Source of the DNA: Bacillota bacterium
GTDB lineage: Bacteria; Bacillota; Clostridia; Tissierellales; Peptoniphilaceae
Reading direction: 5' to 3'
Length of the DNA stretch: 64,000 bases
Assembly: GCA_028724185.1 (NCBI GenBank)
Contig: JAQYDN010000001.1
Location: forward strand, 1-64,000
Of the stretch, positions 54,071 to 62,392 are shown piece by piece; positions within the stretch are counted from its first letter, which is position 1, and every line of letters begins with the position of its first letter. Under the pieces are notes generated by a model. The model did no database searches and was not told where the DNA came from. It saw only the letters and a list, made by a program, of their open reading frames with translations. The position numbers and the translations under genes were made by a program.

Positions 54071-56062
54071 CTATTCTCTCGTCTCCAGATAATTTCGAAT
54101 CGTCGCGGTCACGTGCTCTTCGGTCAAACCGAATTTTTCAAAGACGTCGTCCGCCTTTCCGCTCGTGCCGAAGGAGTCGATGCCGATGGCGAGGCCGTCG
54201 AGGCCGACGTACTTATACCAGCTCATCGTCGCGCCGGCTTCGACCGAGACGCGCGCGCGTACGTTCGAAGGGAGGACCTCTTCGCGGTAGTCGGCGGGTT
54301 GCTTATCGAAGAGTTCTTGCGAGGGCATACTCACGACGCGCACGCCGAATCCGTCTTTTTCGATCTCTCTCGCCGCCGCGAGTGCCAATTGCACTTCGCT
54401 TCCCGAAGCGATCAAGATGAGTTTGAGTTCGCCTTCTTCTCTCTTTAGGATATAACCGCCCTTGAGCGCATCCTTCGAACTGCCGTCGAGTTCCGGCACG
54501 GATTGGCGCGTAAGGACGAGAGAGACCGGCGCATCGTCCGAATGCATGGCGACATACCACGCGGCCGCGACTTCGGTGGAGTCCGCCGGGCGATAAGTGA
54601 TCATGTTCGGGATGCTTCTCAGCATCGTCTGTTGTTCGATCGGTTGGTGCGTCGGGCCGTCTTCGCCGACGCCGATGCTGTCGTGCGTGAAGATATAGGT
54701 GACGGGAAGTCCCATCAAGGCCGATAGGCGCAGCTGCGGTTTTAAATAGTCGCTGAATACGAGGAAGGTCGCGCCGTAGGAGCGGAATCCGCCGTGAAGG
54801 TAGATGCCGTTGACGATGGCCGCCATCGCGTGTTCGCGCACGCCGAAGTTGATGTTTGCACCCGTGCGATCTTCGACGCTGTATTGACCCTCTTCATCCA
54901 TATGCGTCTTGTTCGACGGACCGAGGTCGGCACTTCCGCCGAATAAATTACCCATGCCCGCCGCGACGCGTTGAAGAATCGCGTGAGAACTTGCGCGCGT
55001 CGCCATATCCTTGTCGACGGGTTTCCAAAATTCGTCCGTATCCATAAACGACAGATCCTGATGCTTCGTATCGTAGGCTTGAACGAAGGCTTCGTACTTT
55101 TCGGGATACGCCTTTTTATAGCGCGCCTCGACGTCTTTCCACGCCTCGTATACCTTGCGTTTTTCGGCGAGGGCGTCCTCGACGAGCGCTTTGACCTCGT
55201 CGGACACCTTAAAGGGCTCGACCTCATAGCCGAGGGTTTTCTTCGTCTCCCGCGTCTTTTCTTCGCCCAATGGAGAACCGTGAATACCGGCTTCCCCCGC
55301 GAGCGGCGAACCGAAGCCGATGACCGTCGATATCTCGATGAGCGTCGGCTTCGTCGATTCGGCTTTTGCCTCTTTGATCGCTTTTTTGATCGCTTCGACA
55401 TCGGTCCCGTCCTCGACCGAGAGGACTTGCCAACCGAGCGCGCGGTAGCGATCGGGAATACTTTCTTTAAAGGAGAGATCCGTGTCCCCTTCGATGGTGA
55501 TGTTGTTCGAGTCGTAGAGCACGATCAGCTTTCCGAGCTCGAGCGTGCCGGCGATGGACGACGCTTCGTTGCTGATTCCCTCCATCAAGTCGCCGTCGCC
55601 GCAGAGGACGAAGGTGTTGTGATCGATCAACTTTAAGTCGTCTTCGTTATACTCGGCCGCGAGGCGGCTTTCCGCCATCGCAAAACCGACCGCCGTCGAA
55701 ATACCCGCTCCCAAGGGTCCCGTCGTCGTCTCGACTCCGGCGGTATGGCCGTATTCGGGATGGCCCGGCGTCTTCGAATTCAACTGTCTAAAAGACTTTA
55801 AATCCTCTTCCTCGATTCCCAAGCCGAACACGTGGAACAACGCGTATAAAAGCGCGCTGCCGTGCCCGGCACTCAAGATAAACCGATCCCGATTCACCCA
55901 ATCGTGATCGCTCGGATCGAAGTTTAATACATCGGACCACAGCGCCCACGCCATCGGCGCCGCCCCCAAGGGGAGACCGGGGTGGCCGGAATTTGCCGCG
56001 TCGATTTGATCGATCGACAATGCTCGTAAGGTATTGACCGCCAATTGCTCTTTACTTTGCAT
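54071..56062 (-). CDS. tkt: Transketolase
   Basis: An enzyme of 663 residues of the pentose phosphate pathway that moves two-carbon units with thiamine diphosphate. The ThDP motif starts GDGDLMEGISNEAS near 155, the substrate His is in NSGHPGLPLG near 26, and the C-terminal pyrimidine-binding domain includes GVREHAMAA. It is complete. It is the seventh gene in a surface-polysaccharide locus, which suggests it supplies sugar phosphates or is only carried along. Confidence 0.97.
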   Translation of the reverse strand: MQSKEQLAVNTLRALSIDQIDAANSGHPGLPLGAAPMAWALWSDVLNFDPSDHDWVNRDRFILSAGHGSALLYALFHVFGLGIEEEDLKSFRQLNSKTPGHPEYGHTAGVETTTGPLGAGISTAVGFAMAESRLAAEYNEDDLKLIDHNTFVLCGDGDLMEGISNEASSIAGTLELGKLIVLYDSNNITIEGDTDLSFKESIPDRYRALGWQVLSVEDGTDVEAIKKAIKEAKAESTKPTLIEISTVIGFGSPLAGEAGIHGSPLGEEKTRETKKTLGYEVEPFKVSDEVKALVEDALAEKRKVYEAWKDVEARYKKAYPEKYEAFVQAYDTKHQDLSFMDTDEFWKPVDKDMATRASSHAILQRVAAGMGNLFGGSADLGPSNKTHMDEEGQYSVEDRTGANINFGVREHAMAAIVNGIYLHGGFRSYGATFLVFSDYLKPQLRLSALMGLPVTYIFTHDSIGVGEDGPTHQPIEQQTMLRSIPNMITYRPADSTEVAAAWYVAMHSDDAPVSLVLTRQSVPELDGSSKDALKGGYILKREEGELKLILIASGSEVQLALAAAREIEKDGFGVRVVSMPSQELFDKQPADYREEVLPSNVRARVSVEAGATMSWYKYVGLDGLAIGIDSFGTSGKADDVFEKFGLTEEHVTATIRNYLETRE

Positions 56063-56867
56063 CAGATCCTCCTTGTGTGGACGAGATCGCGGATACGGAA
56101 TCCTTATCTCGCCTGATTTTCCATAAAAACTTCGGAATAACCATCTGTCTCGACAAGCGAGACGGATTTTTTATTAAACGGTATAACCACTCCAGATTAC
56201 ATCGAATAAATATCTCAGGTGCGCGTTTCGCCTTGCCGGCGAGGACGTCGAGGACGCCGCCGTTTCCGATGGCGATGCGCACGTGCTCGAGCGCGTCCTG
56301 GTTGTTTAAAATGAATTTTTCCTGCTTCGGAAAGCCCAAGCCGACGAAAAGTATCTCCGCACCCGAGCGATTGATCGCATCGACCACGGCGGCCTCTTCG
56401 TCGGAATCTTCGCATCCCCCATGGCGCGCCTTAAAGTATCCGTGGTGGACGCCGGCCACGATGTCGCCGTATTTCTCCTCGACGCGTGCTTTTGCGGTCT
56501 CCGCGACACCCGGCTCGGCGCCTAAAAAGAAGACCTTCGCGCCTTTTTTCGCCGCGAGTTCCAATAAAAACACGGACAGGTCGAAACCCGTGACCCGCTC
56601 CAATAGCGGACAATCCCGCATCTTCGATCCCATGACGAGGCCGATGCCGTCGGCGACGACGAGATCCGCCGAATTCACCTCGCAGGCGAGCTTTTCATCG
56701 TCGCGACAGGTCATGACGATTTCGGTATTCGGCGTAAAGATCTTGTGAAAGCGCGGCTCGTCGAGCATCTCTTCGAGAATCTCCTTGGCTTCCTCGAAGA
56801 GGACGTTGTCGACCACCGTATTGAATACGCGGATCTTGTCTCTATCTCTCCAAGAGGTCGAAGACAT
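56052..56867 (-). CDS. WecB/TagA/CpsF family glycosyltransferase
   Basis: A GT26 enzyme of 271 residues. Family marks are FTPNTEIVM, DGIGLVMGSKM, VFFLGAEPGVAE and FVGLGFPKQEKFI. Members transfer ManNAc to lipid-linked GlcNAc, an early step in wall teichoic acid or secondary-wall polymer synthesis. It lies between csaB and tkt. The start overlaps the csaB end by 26 bases; ATG at 56867 is used because the upstream one is too close to AGGAGG. Confidence 0.92.
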   Translation of the reverse strand: MSSTSWRDRDKIRVFNTVVDNVLFEEAKEILEEMLDEPRFHKIFTPNTEIVMTCRDDEKLACEVNSADLVVADGIGLVMGSKMRDCPLLERVTGFDLSVFLLELAAKKGAKVFFLGAEPGVAETAKARVEEKYGDIVAGVHHGYFKARHGGCEDSDEEAAVVDAINRSGAEILFVGLGFPKQEKFILNNQDALEHVRIAIGNGGVLDVLAGKAKRAPEIFIRCNLEWLYRLIKNPSRLSRQMVIPKFLWKIRRDKDSVSAISSTQGGSDAK

Positions 56868-57942
56868 ATTGAACATTCCTCCTGCTCTTCTCCAGTAACC
56901 GGTCGTGCATCGCCTTTAACTTGAATGTCTCGGCTTCCCGATTCTTATACACATCGATGACGGCATTCAACAATCTCTTCTCGTCCATGCCCTCCGCTTG
57001 AATATCCGAGGGCATCCCGAGCGCCTCCAGTTGAGACTTGACCTTCGGGTCGTAGACGATGCCCACGGCGGGCGTCTTGGACGTCACGGCGTAGATGAGC
57101 GCGTGCAAACGCATCGCGATCGCCACGTCGCAGAGTCCGATAAAGCCCTCCATCTCTCCGACGTCGTAATTTCCCGCGAGGACGTGCGCGTGGCTTCGGT
57201 GAACCATCGCCGCCTTGATCGAGTCGGCAAAGTGCTTGTCCTCCGGATAGTGAAGCGGGGTAAAGAGAATGTCCAGGTTTAATTCCTCGTAGATGCGATC
57301 GGCCACGTAGGCGATCTTCTTTGCGAGTGCCGGAGCTTTTTTCCACTGTCTGACCGCGACGCCCAAAAAACGCCGGTCGGTCGGAATGCGCTCCTCGCGA
57401 AGCAGCGCGAGCGCCGCCTCCCGCGTAATCCCTTCGATTCCGTACACCGGATCCGCCGTCACTTCGATCGGCGGCTTCGTGACGCCGATCTCCTTTAAGA
57501 CCCTGAGCGAATCCTCGTCGCGAAGGGTGATGCAGTCGACCTCATTGAGTACCTTCGCCGTAAGCTTTCGATTAAGCGACTTGTGGATCGGACCGACGCC
57601 GTTGGCGTAGACGTAAATTTTTTTATTCAAGCGCTTCGCCAGCGCCATCACGCCGAGGTAATAATACAGGGAGCGGGACGACGTCTCGTCCTGCAAGAGC
57701 GATCCGCCGCCGCTGACCAATAGATCGCTCGCCCGAATCGCCTTTTTAACCGACGCGTAGTGAAAGCGCTGTGTCGCATTGACGCCGTAGAGCCGCCGCG
57801 TCCTCGCCGGATCGTAGGAAAGCACATTTAATTGTAAGGCGGGATCGATGGCGCGAATATCGTTGACGATCGCGTGAAGAATGGCGTCGTCGCCGCTGTT
57901 ATCGAAGCCGTAATACCCGCTAAATAAAACTTTGTTCCCCAT
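56842..57942 (-). CDS. csaB: Polysaccharide pyruvyl transferase CsaB
   Basis: A pyruvyltransferase of 366 residues. YYGFDNSGDDAIL opens the N-terminal lobe, VSGGGSLLQDE is conserved, and the C-terminal lobe has MRLHALIYAV. CsaB puts pyruvate ketals on secondary cell-wall polymers, which then bind SLH domains of surface proteins. The start has AAAGGATAG upstream and lies inside the polymerase gene end (23-base overlap). Confidence 0.94.
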   Translation of the reverse strand: MGNKVLFSGYYGFDNSGDDAILHAIVNDIRAIDPALQLNVLSYDPARTRRLYGVNATQRFHYASVKKAIRASDLLVSGGGSLLQDETSSRSLYYYLGVMALAKRLNKKIYVYANGVGPIHKSLNRKLTAKVLNEVDCITLRDEDSLRVLKEIGVTKPPIEVTADPVYGIEGITREAALALLREERIPTDRRFLGVAVRQWKKAPALAKKIAYVADRIYEELNLDILFTPLHYPEDKHFADSIKAAMVHRSHAHVLAGNYDVGEMEGFIGLCDVAIAMRLHALIYAVTSKTPAVGIVYDPKVKSQLEALGMPSDIQAEGMDEKRLLNAVIDVYKNREAETFKLKAMHDRLLEKSRRNVQYVFDLLER

Positions 57943-59290
57943 ACGTATCTATCCTTTTCTCTGCATCGTTTCGTGCATTGCGCTTTTTACAAATTCTGAC
58001 CAAGGAGAAGGTAATCGCCAGCAGTATCCAAAAGGTCGTCGTGATCTTCGTCATATAGAAGATGTTTTCAAACATTCCGTGAAAGAGCATCCCCGCAAAA
58101 GACGCCGTCATTGCCGCCCCCATCACGCGCATATAGGGGTCCTCGCTCTTCAGCGGATAGCGCCACAGATTGATAAAGATGGCGACGATGAATATCAGAA
58201 ACAGAATAAAACCGACGAGGCCGATTTCCGCAAAAATTTGGATAAAGGTGTTGTGCGCGTGGTAAATCGGCATGGTGCGTATATAGCGCTCAAACGTATA
58301 CTTAAAGGGCAAGTGTCCGAGGCCCAGGCCGATTAAGAAGTGGTCGTGAATGACCTTTCCCGTCACTTCCCAAATTTTAAATCGGTACGAGGTCGACGTA
58401 TCGCGCAGATTGAAAATCGTCATAAATCGGGAGATGATCGTCTGAGGCAGCGCCGCGATGACGACACCTGAAATCGGTATCGCGAGGAGGAGCAATTCCT
58501 TTCGCACGATGAAAAGAAATACGAACGCCGCGACCGCAAGGCCCAGCCAACCTCCTCGAGACATCGTCATAAACAGCGCGAGGAGATTGATCAAAAACAT
58601 CGCGATAAACGTCAAGCGCACGCTGTCCCGCTTCGTCGTCCAGAAGACGCCCACCAAGATAGGCATCGTCATGACCAGATATTCCGCAAATATATTCGGA
58701 TTGCCGAACAAAGAATAGACCCTCGCCCGGATATCGCCGTTGGAGGCCTTATCGACCCATTCCTCCTCGACGTCGATGCCGATCACGTATTGTGCAATGC
58801 CGATCAGCGCGAGGACAGTCGAGGCGATCGCAATTGCGGAAAATATCTCATGAAGCCGCTTCTCGTCGTCCGCTTCGTTGACGATCATGATGAGAAGCAT
58901 CAGCCCCGCCGTGTGAATCGCCATGTCCCGAAGCGACCCGCTTATCATAATCGAGGTGACGGTTTGAATCGCCATCAAGAGAAAATAGACATAGGGCACG
59001 GTCTCGTGACTCGCCACGACGAGCGGATCATTCTTCCTAAAGAAGCGCCTGAACATGTAGAGGCCGAATACGCCGTAGGCCAACAGAAGACAGAGGATAT
59101 CCGGTAGAAAAATGTACCCGAAGACGGTCAAAAGGACACTCACAAAGGGATTTTCAAAAAAGACCGCGAGACCGATCAGGCCGATAAACAGGACGACGAC
59201 ATACGGTATGTGCACAAACAGGGCGACGCCGCCCAGCAAAAAGCCGAGGGCGAACAAGAGGAGCGGGCTCGGCTTTACTTTTCGTTCCAT
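57920..59290 (-). CDS. O-antigen ligase-like membrane protein (wall polymer polymerase)
   Basis: A polytopic protein of 456 residues with about ten to twelve helices. The Wzy/WaaL family loop is seen near 320-350 with GLGLGHLPF and HAHNTFIQIFAEIG, which carries the conserved His. It should join or polymerise lipid-linked glycans outside the membrane. Together with CsaB and the TagA-like transferase it forms the polymer core. AGGAGG precedes the ATG. Confidence 0.9.
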   Translation of the reverse strand: MERKVKPSPLLLFALGFLLGGVALFVHIPYVVVLFIGLIGLAVFFENPFVSVLLTVFGYIFLPDILCLLLAYGVFGLYMFRRFFRKNDPLVVASHETVPYVYFLLMAIQTVTSIMISGSLRDMAIHTAGLMLLIMIVNEADDEKRLHEIFSAIAIASTVLALIGIAQYVIGIDVEEEWVDKASNGDIRARVYSLFGNPNIFAEYLVMTMPILVGVFWTTKRDSVRLTFIAMFLINLLALFMTMSRGGWLGLAVAAFVFLFIVRKELLLLAIPISGVVIAALPQTIISRFMTIFNLRDTSTSYRFKIWEVTGKVIHDHFLIGLGLGHLPFKYTFERYIRTMPIYHAHNTFIQIFAEIGLVGFILFLIFIVAIFINLWRYPLKSEDPYMRVMGAAMTASFAGMLFHGMFENIFYMTKITTTFWILLAITFSLVRICKKRNARNDAEKRIDTYGEQSFI

Positions 59291-59835
59291 AACTCCGCCT
59301 CCTCGTCGTGTACAAACACCTTGGCCGCGCGCTTGACGGCGCGCACGACGCCCGACGTGTGTAATTTATCGTCCAAATGCACCGACAGGTACATCGCCAA
59401 AAATCCGAACAACACAAAGACGAGTCCTAAAAAGCCCGTCTTGTCTCGCTTTAACATCGCAAAGATCAAAATACTCAGGCCGAATCCCACCGAGGCCATC
59501 CCCGTCGTTCGAAGTGCCGTCGGCGCCCGCCTGAATTGTCCGGTCAAGGCGAAAAAAGTCGAATCGGCGACGGCCTCCTTCACCCTTACGCGTACCCATT
59601 CAAAAAGTGTATTCAACAGGCGGAACAGCCACCGCAAACAGCTGAAGGCCCACGACGTCCTAAGCGCTCCTTCGAAGTGTCGAAAGATGTAGGCGATGGC
59701 ACTTCCGCTGAAGGCTATCTTGATTCCCCGTCCGATGCTCGCTAACACGCGGTGCAATCCGCTCCCGTTATACCAACGCTCCAATGTCTTCAAGATGGAC
59801 AAAATGACCCGAATCAGTACACTGGATTCTATCAT
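59275..59835 (-). CDS. Membrane protein of the wall-polymer locus, unknown
   Basis: A protein of 186 residues. The N-terminal part is amphipathic and basic with aromatic helices, and two clear transmembrane segments lie near 112-150. I do not recognise a domain. It overlaps the polymerase gene start by 16 bases and follows the DUF4330 gene by 3, so it belongs to the operon. A role as a partner of the polymerase is inferred from position only. Confidence 0.65.
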   Translation of the reverse strand: MIESSVLIRVILSILKTLERWYNGSGLHRVLASIGRGIKIAFSGSAIAYIFRHFEGALRTSWAFSCLRWLFRLLNTLFEWVRVRVKEAVADSTFFALTGQFRRAPTALRTTGMASVGFGLSILIFAMLKRDKTGFLGLVFVLFGFLAMYLSVHLDDKLHTSGVVRAVKRAAKVFVHDEEAELWNEK

Positions 59836-59838
59836 ATG

Positions 59839-60321
59839 CTACTCCCCGTCGACGGATATACCGACGCAGACGCCCGTAAATCCGATGGACTTCGATTTCA
59901 GTTGATATTCCGTTCCGACGCGCACTTCCTGTCCTCCGACCATATACGCCTTGTCCGTCTCCGTGACGTCGACGTCCACGTCGACATAGACCGAATACTT
60001 ATCGGGAACCGGCGCCTTGATCCATTCTCCCTGATACTCCGTCGCATCCTCGTAGGGTTTGACGTTTTTATCGACGATTTTTCCGAAGTAGACGTCCTTT
60101 TCTTTGCCGTAGAGATCTTCCCCTACGATAATATTTTCGACTGACGGTTCGCGAATATTGTCGACGAGCAACGTCATCTTTCCCTTGGTTTGGTTTTCCA
60201 CCGATACCGACGAGTTGCGATAGCGCGAAACGCCCGCGACGAGCGCGACAATGAGGATCAGTAAAAATATCAAATCGATGATATTAATTTTACCGAACAA
60301 TCTTCCCTTACGATCGATCAT
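59839..60321 (-). CDS. DUF4330 family protein
   Basis: A protein of 160 residues with one N-terminal transmembrane helix (about 14-32, after the INIIDL opening) and an extracytoplasmic beta-rich domain. That domain includes DVDVDVTETDKAYMVGGQEVRVG, cut here by shared family spacing. DUF4330 proteins are common beside wall glycan genes in Clostridia; the role is unknown. AAAGGAG precedes the ATG, and it overlaps the GT4 end by 14 bases. Confidence 0.8.
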   Translation of the reverse strand: MIDRKGRLFGKINIIDLIFLLILIVALVAGVSRYRNSSVSVENQTKGKMTLLVDNIREPSVENIIVGEDLYGKEKDVYFGKIVDKNVKPYEDATEYQGEWIKAPVPDKYSVYVDVDVDVTETDKAYMVGGQEVRVGTEYQLKSKSIGFTGVCVGISVDGE

Positions 60322-61444
60322 GTTTGCTCCTTTCGAGAATGCTTTTATAGATGGCTTCGTGGCTCTTGGCCATAGCTACTTGGCTGAAATGTTCATCGAC
60401 AAATTGATACAGCGCCTCTCCGCGCTTTTTCATTTCGTCGGGGTGATTTAAACTGTAGACGAGTAACTCCGACAGCCGCTCGACGTCGCGAGGTTTAAAG
60501 ACAAACCCCGCATCGGCGGCCATCTCTCGGATGCCGCCGACGTCGGTGGCGATAAACGGAATCTTCGCCTTGGCCCCCTCCAGGAGGGCATATGGAAAAC
60601 TCTCGGATACCGACGTCAAGACATTGACATCCGAGGCGTAGTAGACGCTGAACGGGTCGTCGACCTGACCTAAAAACGACACCAAGTCCTCGAGGCCTTC
60701 CTCTTCGACATACGACTTTAAGTACGCCTCGTCGGCGCCCTCTCCGGCGATGAGAAAATGTGCACCCTTCAGCTCATCCTTTGAGAGGGCGATCGCCTTT
60801 AAAAGACTGCGGTGGTCCTTGACGATATCGAGGCGCGCCGCCGTCACAAAAAGCATGCGATCCCCGTATGCCCCAAGTCCGTACCGCTCCAGCAGAGCGT
60901 CTTTGGCGATATGAGGTTCTTCTTTTCTCATATTGATGCCGTTGTAGACGACAAATATCCGATCTTCGGGAAAGCCCCTCTCGATCAACATCTGTTTAAA
61001 CCGTTCCGTAATGGCGATGTAGTAGGGAAATCGCTTTAACGCGTAGCGATTGAGAGGCGTAAAGATTTTATCTTTAATGAAATTATCCTTAAAGTCCAAT
61101 AAATAATCGCTGTGCAAGGTGGTGACCATGGGAATGTCGACGCGCCGCCTCAAGTAGAGCGCATTAAAATTGGCCCTCGCCCCGTGGCAATGGACCAAAT
61201 CGAAGCCCTCCTCCTCGATCATGTCGGCGATATGTCGAAGTGCCTTCATATCGAAGCGATTCTTTTGTTCGACGAGCCTTGCGTCTATCCCCAAGGCCTT
61301 TGCGCCGTCTAAAAAAGCACCCGGGCGGAAACATGCCATGCTTACCGATACGCCGTCCCTCTCTCCGAGACCTTTCAAGAGCGTATAGATATGCGTCTTG
61401 GCACCGCCCGTGTCGCCACCACTGATCAGATGAAGAATTTTCAT
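60308..61444 (-). CDS. Family 4 glycosyltransferase
   Basis: A GT-B enzyme of 378 residues. The N-terminal lobe has SGGDTGGAKTHI (a UDP-sugar/acceptor loop), VHCHGARAN and YNGINM. The C-terminal lobe has SEDPFSVYYASDVNVLTS-type sequence and the EX7E motif in ESFPYALLEGAKA. It adds a sugar to a lipid-linked acceptor at the inner membrane face. Ribosome site AGGAG. It follows the small secreted protein gene by 17 bases. Confidence 0.92.
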   Translation of the reverse strand: MKILHLISGGDTGGAKTHIYTLLKGLGERDGVSVSMACFRPGAFLDGAKALGIDARLVEQKNRFDMKALRHIADMIEEEGFDLVHCHGARANFNALYLRRRVDIPMVTTLHSDYLLDFKDNFIKDKIFTPLNRYALKRFPYYIAITERFKQMLIERGFPEDRIFVVYNGINMRKEEPHIAKDALLERYGLGAYGDRMLFVTAARLDIVKDHRSLLKAIALSKDELKGAHFLIAGEGADEAYLKSYVEEEGLEDLVSFLGQVDDPFSVYYASDVNVLTSVSESFPYALLEGAKAKIPFIATDVGGIREMAADAGFVFKPRDVERLSELLVYSLNHPDEMKKRGEALYQFVDEHFSQVAMAKSHEAIYKSILERSKHDRS

Positions 61445-61461
61445 CGTGTTCTCCTATCTAC

Positions 61462-61905
61462 TTATTTCTCCACGTGATAACTGCCGCGCACCATGACGAT
61501 GGCATTGGTGTCGGCGCGAAGACCTCTTCCGTCACTTCTCGGCGCGATCAGCAGATGATTCAAGGATACCTTTTTGTATGCCTTCAGATCGTCTCCGGAG
61601 GTGATGTCGCTTAGACCGCCCAATTCGCCGGCGATCACCGATACTTTTCCGCTTCTCGGAATCAACTCCGTGCCCTGTGCCGCGATCAGGCGATCCCCGC
61701 TCTTTAAGTCCACGACCTCGAGCGCGGAAGATCCTGAAGACCCCGGGGTTCCGTCTATTTTTGCTTCAAGAGCCTGTAATCGTTGATTCAGATAACTTAA
61801 AGAAACGAGCGGATCGTCGCCGCTTGCAAATGTAGGCACTGCCGCTGCGACGAGAATAAGCGCCATGACTGCAGCTACTCCGCCCTTCTTAAAATTTCCT
61901 CTCAC
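61462..61905 (-). CDS. Small secreted protein with NHLLI-PRSDGRG motif
   Basis: A protein of 147 residues with a signal peptide (cleavage near FASG, residue 28) and a short coiled coil (LNQRLQALEAKID). A compact C-terminal domain has TELIPRSGKVSVIAGELGG and NHLLIAPRSDGRGL and ends in IVMVRGSY. I recall similar proteins beside csaB loci in Clostridia but know no function. The start is GTG at 61905. A longer in-frame ATG at 61974 lies upstream of the promoter's start site, so it cannot be used from that promoter. Confidence 0.75.
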   Translation of the reverse strand: MRGNFKKGGVAAVMALILVAAAVPTFASGDDPLVSLSYLNQRLQALEAKIDGTPGSSGSSALEVVDLKSGDRLIAAQGTELIPRSGKVSVIAGELGGLSDITSGDDLKAYKKVSLNHLLIAPRSDGRGLRADTNAIVMVRGSYHVEK

Positions 61906-61945
61906 AGTCTCATCCTTTCTTTGAGTATCTTTTGTTTTCTCTATC

Positions 61946-61974
61946 ATTATACAACATTCTGACACCTTCACCAA
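61946..61974 (-). promoter_or_regulatory. Promoter of the wall-polymer locus
   Basis: Minus-strand TTGGTG (61974-61969), a 17-base spacer and TATAAT (61951-61946). Transcription would start near 61939, about 34 bases before the GTG. It directly follows the 20-bp palindrome. Confidence 0.75.
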
Positions 61975-61976
61975 CG

Positions 61977-62021
61977 ATAACGACGATAAGCGCGAGAAAA
62001 ACTCGCGCTTATCGTCGTTAT
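61977..62021. repeat. Perfect 20-bp inverted repeat between mazF and the wall-polymer promoter
   Basis: Arms 61977-61996 and 62002-62021 pair without mismatch around a five-base loop. On the minus strand there is no T-run after it, and the -35 box begins 3 bases further on. It may end mazF transcription without a U-tract or serve as a protein-binding site. Confidence 0.8.
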
Positions 62022-62024
62022 GTA

Positions 62025-62366
62025 TTATAAACCTAAACTTATTTTCACGGCCTCATCGACATTGTCCATGATTTTTGAATTAAATTTTCCGATTTTTTCT
62101 CTCAGTCTCTTTTTGTCGATCGTTCGTACTTGCTCTAATAAAATAACGGAGTTTTTCGGCAAATCATTATTCGCCGCCTTAACCTTCACGTGTGTCGGCA
62201 ATTTTGTCTTGTTCGTTTGACTCGTTATCGCGGCGACAATCGTCGTCGGAGAATATTTATTACCGACGTCATTTTGTAACACGACGACCGGACGAACGCC
62301 GCCCTGTTCGGAACCGACGACCGGAGAAAGATCCGCATAAAAAATATCTCCTCGTTTGATAACCAT
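62025..62366 (-). CDS. mazF: MazF/PemK family endoribonuclease toxin
   Basis: A protein of 113 residues close to Bacillus NdoA/Maz[30 protein letters not shown] at the start, TIVAAITSQ in the middle and [13 protein letters not shown] at the end. It cuts mRNA at a short site. No mazE antitoxin gene precedes it; the upstream neighbour (26 bases away) is the AcpS-NnrD fusion. The antitoxin must be elsewhere or the toxin tamed. The ribosome site is AAAGGGTG. Confidence 0.93.
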   Translation of the reverse strand: MVIKRGDIFYADLSPVVGSEQGGVRPVVVLQNDVGNKYSPTTIVAAITSQTNKTKLPTHVKVKAANNDLPKNSVILLEQVRTIDKKRLREKIGKFNSKIMDNVDEAVKISLGL

Positions 62367-62392
62367 GGATCACACCCTTTCTATTTAATTGT

